A DNA stretch of 64,000 bases, taken from JAFNGF01 sp964567045. GTDB taxonomy: Bacteria > Planctomycetota > Phycisphaerae > Sedimentisphaerales > Anaerobacaceae. Below are positions 33,235-42,077 of this stretch, piece by piece. The DNA is taken from positions 1 to 64,000 of the forward strand of contig CAZMLE010000008.1 of assembly GCA_964567045.1 (NCBI GenBank). The letters are read 5' to 3'. The position numbers were made by a program, and so were the translations under genes. The notes below the pieces were generated by a model. It had not been told where the DNA came from. It saw only the letters and a list, made by a program, of their open reading frames with translations, and did not search any database. How positions within the stretch are numbered: the first letter of the stretch is position 1; the number at the start of each line of letters is the position of its first letter.

Positions 33235-35682
33235 TTATAAATCACCTTGGCGCACTTCGAGGATCTGCAACGGCTGGCCTGGGCGGTCAAGCCTGCACTT
33301 AATCGCGCCTTTACTTTCTAAACCATGTGCCTTAAGCATTGCACGGTCGTCTGTGGGCAGAAGGGCGGTGAACTGGCCATCAGACAATTTCACCTGCAGG
33401 GCGTAGCCGCCTTCTATCCGCTCCAGGCTCGCTTGCCGGGGGACCGGCTCCTGAATCCGGTGCGGGCGATAAAGCGTAACGAACTCTATCCGGCTGTTCT
33501 TTGCCGGCGTGGTTGCTGTCAGATGCCACTCGCGCACCTTAATACGCTCGCGCGGATTAGGGTCGTACTGGTCGGTCTGCTCGAAAGATAAATCTGCCGG
33601 CGTCAAAAAATTGATGTCGCACGCTACATCGGCGTTTCGCACGCGAATATTGTGCTGGTCTTGGACAGCAATCTTGTTGACGGCGTGAAGCCAGTATTCG
33701 TACGTCGAAGGTTCTTTAGCCTGCAGCCGATCGTAGACAACCACCAATTCGGGTTTGACAAAAATAATGGCACGTGTAAAACGCGAAAGCGCCGGTTCAC
33801 TCGTCTGGGCGGAGCCAGCCGTAGCCTGATAGGCCTGTCCGGCCTCGCCAACAACGATGTCCATAGCAGGCGTGGTCTTGAAAGCAACGATTTTGCCCCG
33901 CGCGTCGGCAGTGCGCTTGGCCTGGCCCTGTTTGTTGACCGTGATATTGTTGACCGAGCGGGTGCTCCAAACCCAGTTTTTGTGGTGGTCGCTTCCGTAG
34001 ATGTCGTAGTGGCCGCTTCGCACCAGCAGTCGTTGGCCGTACGCCCAAAGTACAAACGAATTGTTTGCCTCGTTGCCGTGGGACTGGGTTCCAAACGGGC
34101 TCGACTTAAAGATCACTTGCACGTCCTCTTTCGCATCCTTGAGTGTCGTGTTGAGGTAGGCCTGTCCGGTACCTCTAAATAGGCGCGACGTGGGCAGGTC
34201 ATCAGGCGGCTTGGGTCCTGCCTTCGGCAAAGTGCCCCGAATAAAGCCGATATAACCTGTCGTCTTTTTCGGGCCGCCCATTTGCTGGACGTACCATTGC
34301 CAGTGCCCATTGCCGGCCTGGGCCGCCAATTCGCTCATCAGCGGCACATTCTCCGAAGCAGTCCGAGGTGCGGCCCCATCGCCAAAGCCTCCATCGTTCT
34401 TGCCCGGCGGCATCAAATACATCGGATAGTAGCCGACCTTGGCGAAGTAAGGCTTGTTGTATGCGTTGATGCCCATTGCCTCGCGCATCACGTCGGCCCA
34501 CCAGGTGAATCGGCTGATGTAGCTGCTCCAGTAACTGGAGCCTTCGTGCCAGGCGCCATCTTCATCGCTCCAGACCGGATACACATTGAAAAAGACGTTA
34601 GCCGCAAACCACACCCAGTCTTCAGCGCCGTCAATCTCATTCAGAAAGGCGATGCCGACCTCGCCCAGCTTATGCCAGGCCCGATTGGAGTGGCTGGAGT
34701 ACGGCTGCCACAAATGGCGGGGGCACAAATGCTGATACATCTCTTCGCCGCGAACCTTCATCACGGCCCGGCAGATATTCTTTTCATCCTCGGTCAGAAG
34801 GTCATTAAGGAATGTGTACGTGCGCGAGAAGTAGTAGGCGTAAGGCATACCCGCCTCATCGTTGTAGCGGTAGCCCGTGCTGCCTTTTGGATCCCACTTT
34901 GCGCATTCCAGCAGAATTCGCTTGGCCTCTTGCCCATACTTCTGGTTGCCGCCCAGCAGACGGGTAAATGCCAGCGTCGCGGCGCTATTTAATGCGTTAA
35001 TCGTATAGACGCGGTTGCCCCACCAGATTTCGCGCCATTCTTCGCTGAGCTGTTGCATTCCGGCAGGGTACTTCGGCGGCTCTTTGGTCGAAGGTCGGCT
35101 GGCAAGAATCTTCTCACATTCTTGCACAAGTCCGCGATATTCGGCGCTCATTTCGCCTCGCGCAAGTTTCCGCAGCCGATCCAGATTCTCTGGCCGCATG
35201 AAGAGACGCGGATGGCTTTTGGGTATCCGCGAAATCAGTTCCTGGCGCGCCGGCAGCGGCATCGCCACCGCGTCTTGGGTAATGGTAAATGTTCGCGGCT
35301 GACTCCAGTTTGTGTACGCGCCTCGTCCGTCCTTTCCACGATACCGCCACGCGTAAGTTCCCGGCTGGAAAACTCGCGGAGGGCAGTGAACGTTGAATTC
35401 GAGATTTTTCGCTTCATATTCGACCTTCTCAAACTTGGTGTCACGCGCGCACTCGATTTCCCAGGTCAATCCCTTTTGAGGCCGCCAACTGAAGCTCGGC
35501 GGATTCACCTGCGAGACCGTCCCTTCGGCAGGGCGGTAGCCCCATTCTTCAGGGCCGGCAGGGCGTTCATCCAGCTTGAGATTCGGCTGCCCAGTCAGTG
35601 CCGGCACGATCAAAAGCAGCACAAGCAGACTGGCCCGCCAGACGTATGGCGGGCTGCTCACGGTGATCTTTTTAGATTTCAT
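33235..35682 (-). CDS. DUF4962 / heparinase II/III-like polysaccharide lyase
   Basis: An 815-residue exported protein. Signal peptide residues 1-30 include PPYVWRASLLVLLLIVPA, where PPYVWR comes from a palindromic repeat. Residues 45-150 are a DUF4962 domain (DERPAGPEEWGYRPAEGTVS, PPSFSWRP). Residues 150-490 are the alpha/alpha barrel of heparinase II/III-like lyases (HPRLFMRPENLDRLR, WQPYSSHSNRAWHKLG). The C-terminal beta-sandwich begins around FKSSPFGTQSHGNEANNSFVLWAYG. It overlaps pyrD by 4 bp. Probably cleaves an acidic polysaccharide; the exact one cannot be read. Confidence 0.88.
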   Translation of the reverse strand: MKSKKITVSSPPYVWRASLLVLLLIVPALTGQPNLKLDERPAGPEEWGYRPAEGTVSQVNPPSFSWRPQKGLTWEIECARDTKFEKVEYEAKNLEFNVHCPPRVFQPGTYAWRYRGKDGRGAYTNWSQPRTFTITQDAVAMPLPARQELISRIPKSHPRLFMRPENLDRLRKLARGEMSAEYRGLVQECEKILASRPSTKEPPKYPAGMQQLSEEWREIWWGNRVYTINALNSAATLAFTRLLGGNQKYGQEAKRILLECAKWDPKGSTGYRYNDEAGMPYAYYFSRTYTFLNDLLTEDEKNICRAVMKVRGEEMYQHLCPRHLWQPYSSHSNRAWHKLGEVGIAFLNEIDGAEDWVWFAANVFFNVYPVWSDEDGAWHEGSSYWSSYISRFTWWADVMREAMGINAYNKPYFAKVGYYPMYLMPPGKNDGGFGDGAAPRTASENVPLMSELAAQAGNGHWQWYVQQMGGPKKTTGYIGFIRGTLPKAGPKPPDDLPTSRLFRGTGQAYLNTTLKDAKEDVQVIFKSSPFGTQSHGNEANNSFVLWAYGQRLLVRSGHYDIYGSDHHKNWVWSTRSVNNITVNKQGQAKRTADARGKIVAFKTTPAMDIVVGEAGQAYQATAGSAQTSEPALSRFTRAIIFVKPELVVVYDRLQAKEPSTYEYWLHAVNKIAVQDQHNIRVRNADVACDINFLTPADLSFEQTDQYDPNPRERIKVREWHLTATTPAKNSRIEFVTLYRPHRIQEPVPRQASLERIEGGYALQVKLSDGQFTALLPTDDRAMLKAHGLESKGAIKCRLDRPGQPLQILEVRQGDL
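35636..35659. repeat. CCGCCAGACGTATGGCGG palindrome in a signal peptide
   Basis: Within the heparinase-like gene the palindrome encodes PPYVWR of the leader. A related palindrome, CCGCCTTACGTCTGGCGG, lies in the non-coding gap at 45807-45824. The element is therefore both translated and untranslated in this genome. Confidence 0.55.
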
Positions 35683-36623
35683 GCGTTTTCCTCCGAAAGT
35701 GAGCCGATTAGTTCTTTGATATTCGCAACGCCGTGGCGGGCGCAGTATTTTCTTATGCCCTCAATGATTTTCAGCGCGCAGCCCGGCTCAATGAAATTTG
35801 CCGTGCCGATAGCAACTGCTGTCGCCCCGGCGATAATAAATTCAATAGCATCAGACGCGGTCCTGATTCCGCCCATGCCCAGAACCGGTATGCCGCGAGC
35901 TTTAGCTACCTCATTGTAGACCTTATTCACCAGGTAAACTGCTATTGGTTTTATCGCCGGGCCCGACAATCCGCCAGTTTTGTTGGCAAGAACCGGCTTA
36001 CGAGTTTCAATGTCGATAACCATCGCCGTAAAGGTATTTATAAGGCTAAGTGCATTAGCCCCTGCATCGACCGCCGCCCGTGCAATTGCGCTGATGTCCG
36101 TCACGCAGGGCGATAGTTTCACCATCAAAATCTTTTGACCGGCTGCTTTCCTGACAGCCGACGTAATCTCCGTCACCTGCTCCGGGTCTCTGCCGAAACT
36201 TATCCCGCCTTTCTCGACATTTGGGCAGCTAATATTCAGCTCAAGTCCAGCTATCGCTTTTTCGTTAGCCAGCCGCTCAGTGACAGTGACATATTCGGCA
36301 ATGGTCTCACCGGCGACATTTACAAAAACCGGCACGGCCATTTTCTCGATAACGGGCAATTTTTCTTGGATGAATTTATCCAGGCCGACGTTAGCCAAGC
36401 CGATCGCATTAAGCATCCCGGCATCGGTCTCCACGATTCGCGGTGTAGCGTGGCCGGCTCTTGGCTTGAGCGTGATGCTTTTGGCAATAAATCCGCCGAG
36501 CTGGTTTATGTCCATAAAATCCGCCAGCTCATCAGCATATCCGCACGTCCCCGAAGCTGTGAACACGGGATTCGCTAACCGGATCCCAGCAAATTCGACC
36601 GCTGTATTAACTGATTCAGTCAT
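35679..36623 (-). CDS. pyrD: Dihydroorotate dehydrogenase, catalytic subunit (type 1B)
   Basis: A 314-residue FMN enzyme of pyrimidine synthesis. Typical motifs: FAGIRLANPVFTASGTCGYA, GLDKFIQ, ELNISCPNVEKGG with the catalytic Cys of type 1B, MVKLSPCVTDI, and GMGGIRTASDAIEFI near the phosphate site. ATG 36623 is preceded by an in-frame GTG (36629). The partner PyrK subunit is at 37111 but is separated from pyrD by an unrelated membrane gene. Confidence 0.95.
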   Translation of the reverse strand: MTESVNTAVEFAGIRLANPVFTASGTCGYADELADFMDINQLGGFIAKSITLKPRAGHATPRIVETDAGMLNAIGLANVGLDKFIQEKLPVIEKMAVPVFVNVAGETIAEYVTVTERLANEKAIAGLELNISCPNVEKGGISFGRDPEQVTEITSAVRKAAGQKILMVKLSPCVTDISAIARAAVDAGANALSLINTFTAMVIDIETRKPVLANKTGGLSGPAIKPIAVYLVNKVYNEVAKARGIPVLGMGGIRTASDAIEFIIAGATAVAIGTANFIEPGCALKIIEGIRKYCARHGVANIKELIGSLSEENA

Positions 36624-36633
36624 AATCACAATT

Positions 36634-37059
36634 TCATTCTACCCTTAAGCCATACCAGGATAGACCGATTCCTAACAAATATACAACTGCGAATATGATA
36701 TTAACTCCTAAGGTCTTGTTACCTATAAAAGAGTCGGCGACAAATCCTAATATCTGGCCTATTCCCATAGTAATGAGTAATGCCCAGAAAGCCCATCTTT
36801 GTCCCTGTACCAACCCCATCCAAATCACAAAAATACTTAGTAGACAAAACGTAACTACGGCCGAATTGAAATAAACCGCTAACGACTTGAACGTTGTAAG
36901 GACCTGCTTATCTAAGCGAACTATCCCTGCCTGTTCTAATGAAACATACAAGATGGGTGGATTCTTCCCCAAAAATATAATTGCAACAAGTATACCTGTC
37001 GCCAGAAGAAGATTAAATGCCGCCCCAATAGTAAGGACAACTGCTCCGATCTTTAGCAT
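36634..37059 (-). CDS. AT-rich four-span membrane protein
   Basis: A 141-residue protein with four spans (about 3-29, 50-69, 76-98 and 110-132). AGAGGT precedes ATG 37059. Base composition is clearly more AT-rich than pyrD and pyrK on both sides, suggesting it was inserted between two genes that are normally adjacent. No homology assigned. Confidence 0.72.
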   Translation of the reverse strand: MLKIGAVVLTIGAAFNLLLATGILVAIIFLGKNPPILYVSLEQAGIVRLDKQVLTTFKSLAVYFNSAVVTFCLLSIFVIWMGLVQGQRWAFWALLITMGIGQILGFVADSFIGNKTLGVNIIFAVVYLLGIGLSWYGLRVE

Positions 37060-37110
37060 TTTGACCTCTATATAATGCCCGAGGCTCCCAAAGATACTTT
37101 TTGCTGACGA

Positions 37111-37968
37111 CTATTCATTGAATACTACTTCTCTGCTGTCAAACACAGGGCCATCCTCGCAGCATAGCCTATAAATAGTCTCAGCCGAACCACCCACCTT
37201 GCATTCGACTGCGCAGCTTTGGCAGACGCCGAAGCCGCAGGCCATCCGGCGCTCCATGCTGACCTGGCAGTCGATTCTCTTTTGCTCAGCAATCTCAGCG
37301 AGCTTTGTCAGCATCGCTTCGGGGCCGCAACTATAAATAATAGTGCTCTGCGGTGATGGGCGAGTCTCCTCAAGCCATTGCGTAAGGCAGTCGGTTACGG
37401 TTCCGGCAAATCCGGCGGAGCCATCGTCTGTCGCTGCCAGCGATTTTATGCCATACCTGGCAAATTCCGGAAGCGAAAAGCCCAACTCTTGCGAGATCGC
37501 ATCCAACCGGCCCTCAAAAGGTAGGTCCTTTGCAGTCTTGGCGCCGGCAAATGCAACGACCACAATCTGAGGGTAATTAGCGGTAAGGAGCTTTGCCAGA
37601 TGCTGCAAAGGCGGGACTCCCATACCTCCGCTGATCAGCAAAGCCATTTTCTTGCCGGCAGGTACGGAAAAACCATTTCCCAAAGGCCCAATTACACTTA
37701 TCGAGGCGCCCGGCGAAAGTGTCGTCATTCGCAAGGTCGCAGGGCCAAGGACGCGGTAGAGGACTTCGGCGACGGTTTTATCTGCCCGGCTGGTCATATC
37801 TGCGAAACTAAACGGTCTTCGCAGCAGAATCTTTCGCCGGGCTGCATCGGCCAAATCATCCGGCATTGCCTCTGCCGGCGGCAGGGCGGCAGTTGAAAGG
37901 TCTAACTGAGCAAATTGCCCAGGCTTAAATTCAGCGAAGGCCTCAGCGCCCGCGCCGGAAAACTCCAA
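37111..37968 (-). CDS. pyrK: Dihydroorotate dehydrogenase electron-transfer subunit
   Basis: The FAD and 2Fe-2S subunit passing electrons from NADH to or from PyrD. Seen: RRPFSFADM FAD motif, GPLGNGFSVP, LLISGGMGVPPL NAD-binding loop, SMERRMACGFGVCQSCAVEC with the 2Fe-2S cysteines, and LCCEDGPVFD at the end. The first family beta strand is missing: the frame is open upstream but lacks ATG. A GTG at 38053 starts a good PyrK opening (MAEHDK) that stops at TAA 38035-38033; one base less would join it in frame as KGIFSAVV. So the annotated TTG 37968 start is doubtful and a frameshift, or sequencing error, is likely. Confidence 0.85.
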   Translation of the reverse strand: MEFSGAGAEAFAEFKPGQFAQLDLSTAALPPAEAMPDDLADAARRKILLRRPFSFADMTSRADKTVAEVLYRVLGPATLRMTTLSPGASISVIGPLGNGFSVPAGKKMALLISGGMGVPPLQHLAKLLTANYPQIVVVAFAGAKTAKDLPFEGRLDAISQELGFSLPEFARYGIKSLAATDDGSAGFAGTVTDCLTQWLEETRPSPQSTIIYSCGPEAMLTKLAEIAEQKRIDCQVSMERRMACGFGVCQSCAVECKVGGSAETIYRLCCEDGPVFDSREVVFNE

Positions 37969-38054
37969 TGCCAGGCGGTAGAATCGCTGCCCTATGTGCT
38001 TATTCGCTCTGACAACTGCTGAAAAAATGCCCTTATTTGTCGTGTTCGGCCACC

Positions 38055-39638
38055 TTACCAGAAGATAATGTAAAGAGTTACGGTAATTGCTATGATTATG
38101 GCACCCAGCCAGATAACCGACCGTGTCGGCTTCATATCAAATTCCTCTCGGACCGGCATCCTTCTCGGCTGAGCCAGCGGCTGCAACACGGTAAGCACCG
38201 CCATCACAATCAGAATCACACCAAATGTTATCGCCATCCGGTTCAGAAAGGCAATCTCAATAATCTGGACGTTCTGAAAAAGTGGAATGCTGCCGCAGAA
38301 TATCAGCAGAATTCCATAGAGAATTGGGTTAAGAACCAGAGCCGCAACACCCGCCGAGGCGGGTGCCCGTTTGAAGATAAGTCCGAACGCAAACGCCGCC
38401 AGAATACCCGGCGAAATAAAGCCCTGGAACTCCTGGATATACGTGAAGATGCCTTTCAGACTCGGATGATTCAGATTCGGGGCAATCAAACAACCAACAA
38501 TGACGAACACTCCCGTTGTAATCCTGCCCGTCCGTATCAGGCTCTTTTGTGACGCATCCTTTCTTAAGTGACGTTTGTACAAATCCATCGTGAATATTGT
38601 CGAAGCCGAGTTCAGCATCGACGCCAGACTGCTGATAACTGCTCCGCTTATGGCCGCGAATATAAACGCTCGATAGCCTGGCCCAACCAGGTTCCTTATC
38701 AGCAGGGGATACGCCGCGTCCGTCTTAGCCGCGCTCATCTGGCTTCCGTATAGCTGCCACGACATTATTCCGGGAAATATGATGATGAACGGAATAAGCA
38801 GCTTCAAAAACGCTGCAAAGATGATCCCCAACTGTCCCTGCCGTAGCGTTTTTGCTGCAAGGGCCCTCTGCATAATATATTGATTCAGGCCCCAATAGTA
38901 AAAGTTCGGAATCCACAGACCGACCACCAGCGCCGTCCACGGCAGCACCGCATGGTCGCGGGGCAGAATCATGTGCAGCTTGTCGGCATTGTGCTCAAAG
39001 AAGTTGCGAACGCCAATTGCCTTGAAGCCCAGCACCATCGTCATCGCTCCGCCGACAATCAAAGCCGATCCCTGGAAAAGGTCCGCCCAGGCCACAGCTT
39101 TTAGTCCGCCCCAAATCGTATATAGGGCCGCGATGCCGCCTATCACCACAATCCCGTACACCAGATGTCTTTGGTTCTCCAGGTCGCCGAATAATGTCTG
39201 TAGCGTCAACCCTCCCGAATATATCACCGCTGCGATGGTAACGAAAACATATATGAGCATCGTGTAGAACGCCATGATCGCACGGGCCGAAGGGTGATAA
39301 CGATACTCAAGATATTCCGGAATCGTGTAAATGCCAGCCTTCAAAAACTTTGGTATGAAAACGAAACACACGGCGACCAGCGTGATGGCCGCTATCCACT
39401 CGTAGCCGGCGATCGCCATACCGGCGATGCCGGCTCCCTGGCCAGCCATCCCAACGAAGTGCTCGGTGGAGATATTCGCCGCTATCAGTGACAGGCCGAT
39501 TAAAGGCCAGTACAGCTCCCTGCTGGCAAGAAAGAAATCCTCACTGGTTTTTTCCCGCCGGCTCTTGTACATGCTCACGCCGACGACCACAGCGAAGAAC
39601 GCCACAAATGTGCCAACATCAAGAATAGTCAGCCCCAT
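38055..39638 (-). CDS. Sodium:solute symporter family protein
   Basis: A 527-residue SSS-type transporter with thirteen or more predicted spans. Family marks: SKRREKTSEDFFLASRELYW-like N-terminal segment, MAGQGAGIAGMA, SALIVGGAMTMVLGF and the sodium-linked GLNQYIMQRALAAKT. Its stop codon lies one base before the possible GTG start of pyrK, so the two may be coupled. The solute is probably a sugar, given similar symporters in polysaccharide-degrading bacteria. Confidence 0.9.
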   Translation of the reverse strand: MGLTILDVGTFVAFFAVVVGVSMYKSRREKTSEDFFLASRELYWPLIGLSLIAANISTEHFVGMAGQGAGIAGMAIAGYEWIAAITLVAVCFVFIPKFLKAGIYTIPEYLEYRYHPSARAIMAFYTMLIYVFVTIAAVIYSGGLTLQTLFGDLENQRHLVYGIVVIGGIAALYTIWGGLKAVAWADLFQGSALIVGGAMTMVLGFKAIGVRNFFEHNADKLHMILPRDHAVLPWTALVVGLWIPNFYYWGLNQYIMQRALAAKTLRQGQLGIIFAAFLKLLIPFIIIFPGIMSWQLYGSQMSAAKTDAAYPLLIRNLVGPGYRAFIFAAISGAVISSLASMLNSASTIFTMDLYKRHLRKDASQKSLIRTGRITTGVFVIVGCLIAPNLNHPSLKGIFTYIQEFQGFISPGILAAFAFGLIFKRAPASAGVAALVLNPILYGILLIFCGSIPLFQNVQIIEIAFLNRMAITFGVILIVMAVLTVLQPLAQPRRMPVREEFDMKPTRSVIWLGAIIIAITVTLYIIFW

Positions 39639-39710
39639 AACACGTTCCTTTCCGTTATTCGTGCTTCAGCCAATGCTTGACTGAACTGTCTCAGCCAGGC
39701 TGGGTTGTAC

Positions 39711-40052
39711 TTAGCCTTGTAGTGCCTCGAGTGTATCCATCACCACGGGAATATGGGTGTACGCGGGTCCGCCACCCATCATTACGGCCACCGAAGCGGC
39801 CTCGAGAATTTGTTTTTTTGTGGCCCCTGCGTCTAGGCAGTTTTGCACGTGGCCTTTGATACAGGGCACACAGCACTGGGCCACGCCAATGCCCAGAGCA
39901 ATCAACTCCTTCTCCCGGACGGTCAGAGCACCATCCTGCATGACTTTGGTGAATAGTCCCGCAAAGCCGTTGACCGTCTCGGGAATCTGCTGTTTCATTT
40001 TCGCCACGTCGTTCTTGAATTTCTCGAAGAACTCTTCTGCCTCCTGTCCCAT
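39711..40052 (-). CDS. Carboxymuconolactone decarboxylase / AhpD-like protein
   Basis: A 113-residue helical protein of the AhpD/CMD family. The redox pair is in GVAQCCVPCIKGHVQNC with CxxC then His, characteristic of AhpD-like peroxidase partners. GGAAAGG before ATG 40052 supports this start over 40088. It begins one base after the nnrD stop. A role in peroxide defence is likely but not proven. Confidence 0.85.
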   Translation of the reverse strand: MGQEAEEFFEKFKNDVAKMKQQIPETVNGFAGLFTKVMQDGALTVREKELIALGIGVAQCCVPCIKGHVQNCLDAGATKKQILEAASVAVMMGGGPAYTHIPVVMDTLEALQG

Positions 40053-40053
40053 G

Positions 40054-40932
40054 CTAATCCTTTCCAGAGTGTTTGTGAGTTTTGACAAAGGCGTCGCCTA
40101 ATGAGTCGATTATGTCTGTAGCTATCAAGCTAATCTGCCCGAGTTTTTTCGCGGCGATGTCACCAGCCAGGCCATGGATATAAACGCCCAGAACGGCGGC
40201 GTCAAAATTGCTCAAGCCCTGACCTATCAGCGCAATAATAACGCCTGTCAGGACATCGCCTGAGCCGGCTGTAGCCATACCCGGATTGCCCGTTTGGTTG
40301 ACATAGAGTTTTTGCCCATCCGTAACCACTGTCCCAGCTCCTTTTAGGACCACGATGGCTTTGGTGTGCTGTGCAAATTGGGCTGCCTGTTGCTGGCGAT
40401 CGCGCGGCAATTCTTCTCGCAGCAGGCCCGACCAGAGCCTTTTCATTTCGCCCGGATGAGGTGTCAGGACCAGTTCCGCCCTTACCCTGCTTGGCCAGCT
40501 CTTTAGTGTGCTGAGGTTGTTTAGTCCGTCACCATCGATGACCAAACGCAGTGGGTCCTGCTCGATGAGTGTTTGAACAATTAGCCGAAGGGACGTACTG
40601 ACACCGACGCCTGGGCCGAACGCTACGGCATCATTTTCGCTAACCGCACTGAGAATGGCGTTGATTGCCTTTGCGGATATTCGCCAGTCGGCGTCTTCGG
40701 CCAGTGGTAGGGTCGTGTACGATGGCTCTATTGAGGCAACGATCGGCAGGGCACTTTTAGCTGTTGCTACGCGCACTAATCCGGCACCTGCCCGCAGAGC
40801 CGCCCGCCCTGCCAGTGCAGCAGCACCGCTCATACCGACACTGCCGGCAATGATACAGACCTTGCCGAAATCGCCTTTATGGCCGTTAGCCGGCCTGGCC
40901 TTTAGTTTCGGGATGGATTTTATTAACTGCAT
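40054..40932 (-). CDS. nnrD: ADP-dependent NAD(P)H-hydrate dehydratase
   Basis: A 292-residue ribokinase-like enzyme repairing hydrated NADH/NADPH. Motifs: KVCIIAGSVGMSGAAALAGRAAL (dinucleotide loop), AFGPGVGVSTS, VIDGDGLNNL, LTPHPGEMKRL and GNPGMATAGSGDVLTGVI with the catalytic Asp. The epimerase domain of the fused YjeF form is not present, so this is the stand-alone kinase half. Followed immediately by the AhpD-like gene. Confidence 0.92.
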   Translation of the reverse strand: MQLIKSIPKLKARPANGHKGDFGKVCIIAGSVGMSGAAALAGRAALRAGAGLVRVATAKSALPIVASIEPSYTTLPLAEDADWRISAKAINAILSAVSENDAVAFGPGVGVSTSLRLIVQTLIEQDPLRLVIDGDGLNNLSTLKSWPSRVRAELVLTPHPGEMKRLWSGLLREELPRDRQQQAAQFAQHTKAIVVLKGAGTVVTDGQKLYVNQTGNPGMATAGSGDVLTGVIIALIGQGLSNFDAAVLGVYIHGLAGDIAAKKLGQISLIATDIIDSLGDAFVKTHKHSGKD

Positions 40933-40989
40933 ACAAGCTCGTTTCGTGCGGTATATTACAAATAATGCAGGATATGGTCAATAATAGAT

Positions 40990-41017
40990 TTGACAAGCAG
41001 ACAGGAAGGTTTATATT
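40990..41017 (+). promoter_or_regulatory. Strong sigma-70-like promoter
   Basis: A perfect TTGACA (40990-40995), 16 bases, then TATATT (41012-41017), facing the AbiU2-like gene that begins 150 bases on. The gap 40933-41167 is AT-rich. Confidence 0.55.
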
Positions 41018-41167
41018 CATAACATAAAGCGAAGAACTTGCTTAAAATCAGTAGCAAATACAAGAGTTATTTTGTATCAAATTTGGCGTGTTATACGGGC
41101 AGGAAATCGAAGTTCTGCATCTTATGCGGATCAATCTAATCAATGCTATGACCAAGATAGGTAAATC

Positions 41168-41860
41168 ATGTTGAAAACGATTTCGCACACTGATGGAGCT
41201 GCAAAGAAGATCGTCGAAAAGTTCTGCCATCAGGTCTTTTGGCTGGTAAAAGTACGTGACATATTCGCACAGCTTTTTGAGGATGAGCAGTCACAAGTTC
41301 TTATGGAGAAAACATCGCGTTCGTTCTTTGTCGATCTCGGCAGAATAATGCACTGCTACCTGTTACTGGAATGTGCAAAAATCACAGACCCTGCAAGAAC
41401 CAGCGGAAAGGAGAATTTCACCATTGACAACCTCATCGAGAGCATCGAATGGCCGCCGGACGTCCGTGAAGAGCTGACATCGTGGAGGGACAAAATAATA
41501 AAGCCTTTTAGAAACCGTATTCTGGGTGCAAGGAACGAAGTGCTTGCCCACACGGACAAGGAAACATTTTCGGCAGATAGAACGCTTGGTGAATTTCCTG
41601 AAGGAGAGGATGAAGTATTTCTAGAGACTTTGCAGAGGGTTTGTGACGTTACACATAAAACCTGTTTTGGCGAGGTCTTTGGCCAGATATGCTTGGGTAC
41701 GCCAGGCGATGTAATCGACTTTAGAGGGGCGCTTGAAAAGGCAGTAGCATTCAATGAGTTACTCTCAGAAAGTTCGGGACAAGAAAAGAGAAGGCTATAC
41801 TCCTATCTAGAGAAAGTAAGGCATCGCCCCACATCGGTAAAAGGTGAAGCTCGAAAATAA
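41168..41860 (+). CDS. AbiU2-like HEPN protein
   Basis: A 230-residue helical protein resembling the AbiU2/HEPN domain found in abortive-infection systems. The HEPN-type motif lies in FRNRILGARNEVLAHTDKET, with Arg-Asn then Ala-His about five residues on, as in Rx(4-6)H RNases. No membrane spans. The gene has its own promoter at 40990 and no partner gene, so a solo RNase or an antiphage effector whose regulator is elsewhere is possible. Function by resemblance only. Confidence 0.7.
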   Translation: MLKTISHTDGAAKKIVEKFCHQVFWLVKVRDIFAQLFEDEQSQVLMEKTSRSFFVDLGRIMHCYLLLECAKITDPARTSGKENFTIDNLIESIEWPPDVREELTSWRDKIIKPFRNRILGARNEVLAHTDKETFSADRTLGEFPEGEDEVFLETLQRVCDVTHKTCFGEVFGQICLGTPGDVIDFRGALEKAVAFNELLSESSGQEKRRLYSYLEKVRHRPTSVKGEARK

Positions 41861-41984
41861 GGTTTTTTACGAGAAGCAGACCATTGCAGGTCATTGGCCG
41901 TGGAAGATGCAGGGATAATATCGCACCTATCCCCCGGCAGGTCGTTAGTCTTCGGTTTTGAGTCTGAAGTCTTGGTTCTAAATT

Positions 41985-42060
41985 CTCCTGTCTTCTGTCT
42001 TCCGTCCTCTGTCTTCTGTCGTCCGTCCTCTGTCTTCTGTCGTCCGTCCTCTGTGTCTTT
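41985..42060. repeat. CTGTCTTCCGTCCTC-type tandem repeat
   Basis: Six to eight tandem units of the type TCTGTCKTCCGTCCTC (for example CTTCTGTCGTCCGTCCTCTG). Reverse-strand related arrays lie at 50905-51030 and 53517-53570. They are low-complexity intergenic elements that have spread into coding starts downstream. Confidence 0.7.
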
Positions 42061-42077
42061 GTCCCTTTGTGCCTAAA

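Noticed and set aside
34282..34992. 236-codon plus-strand frame across the heparinase-like gene
   Set aside because: Antisense shadow; no ribosome site.
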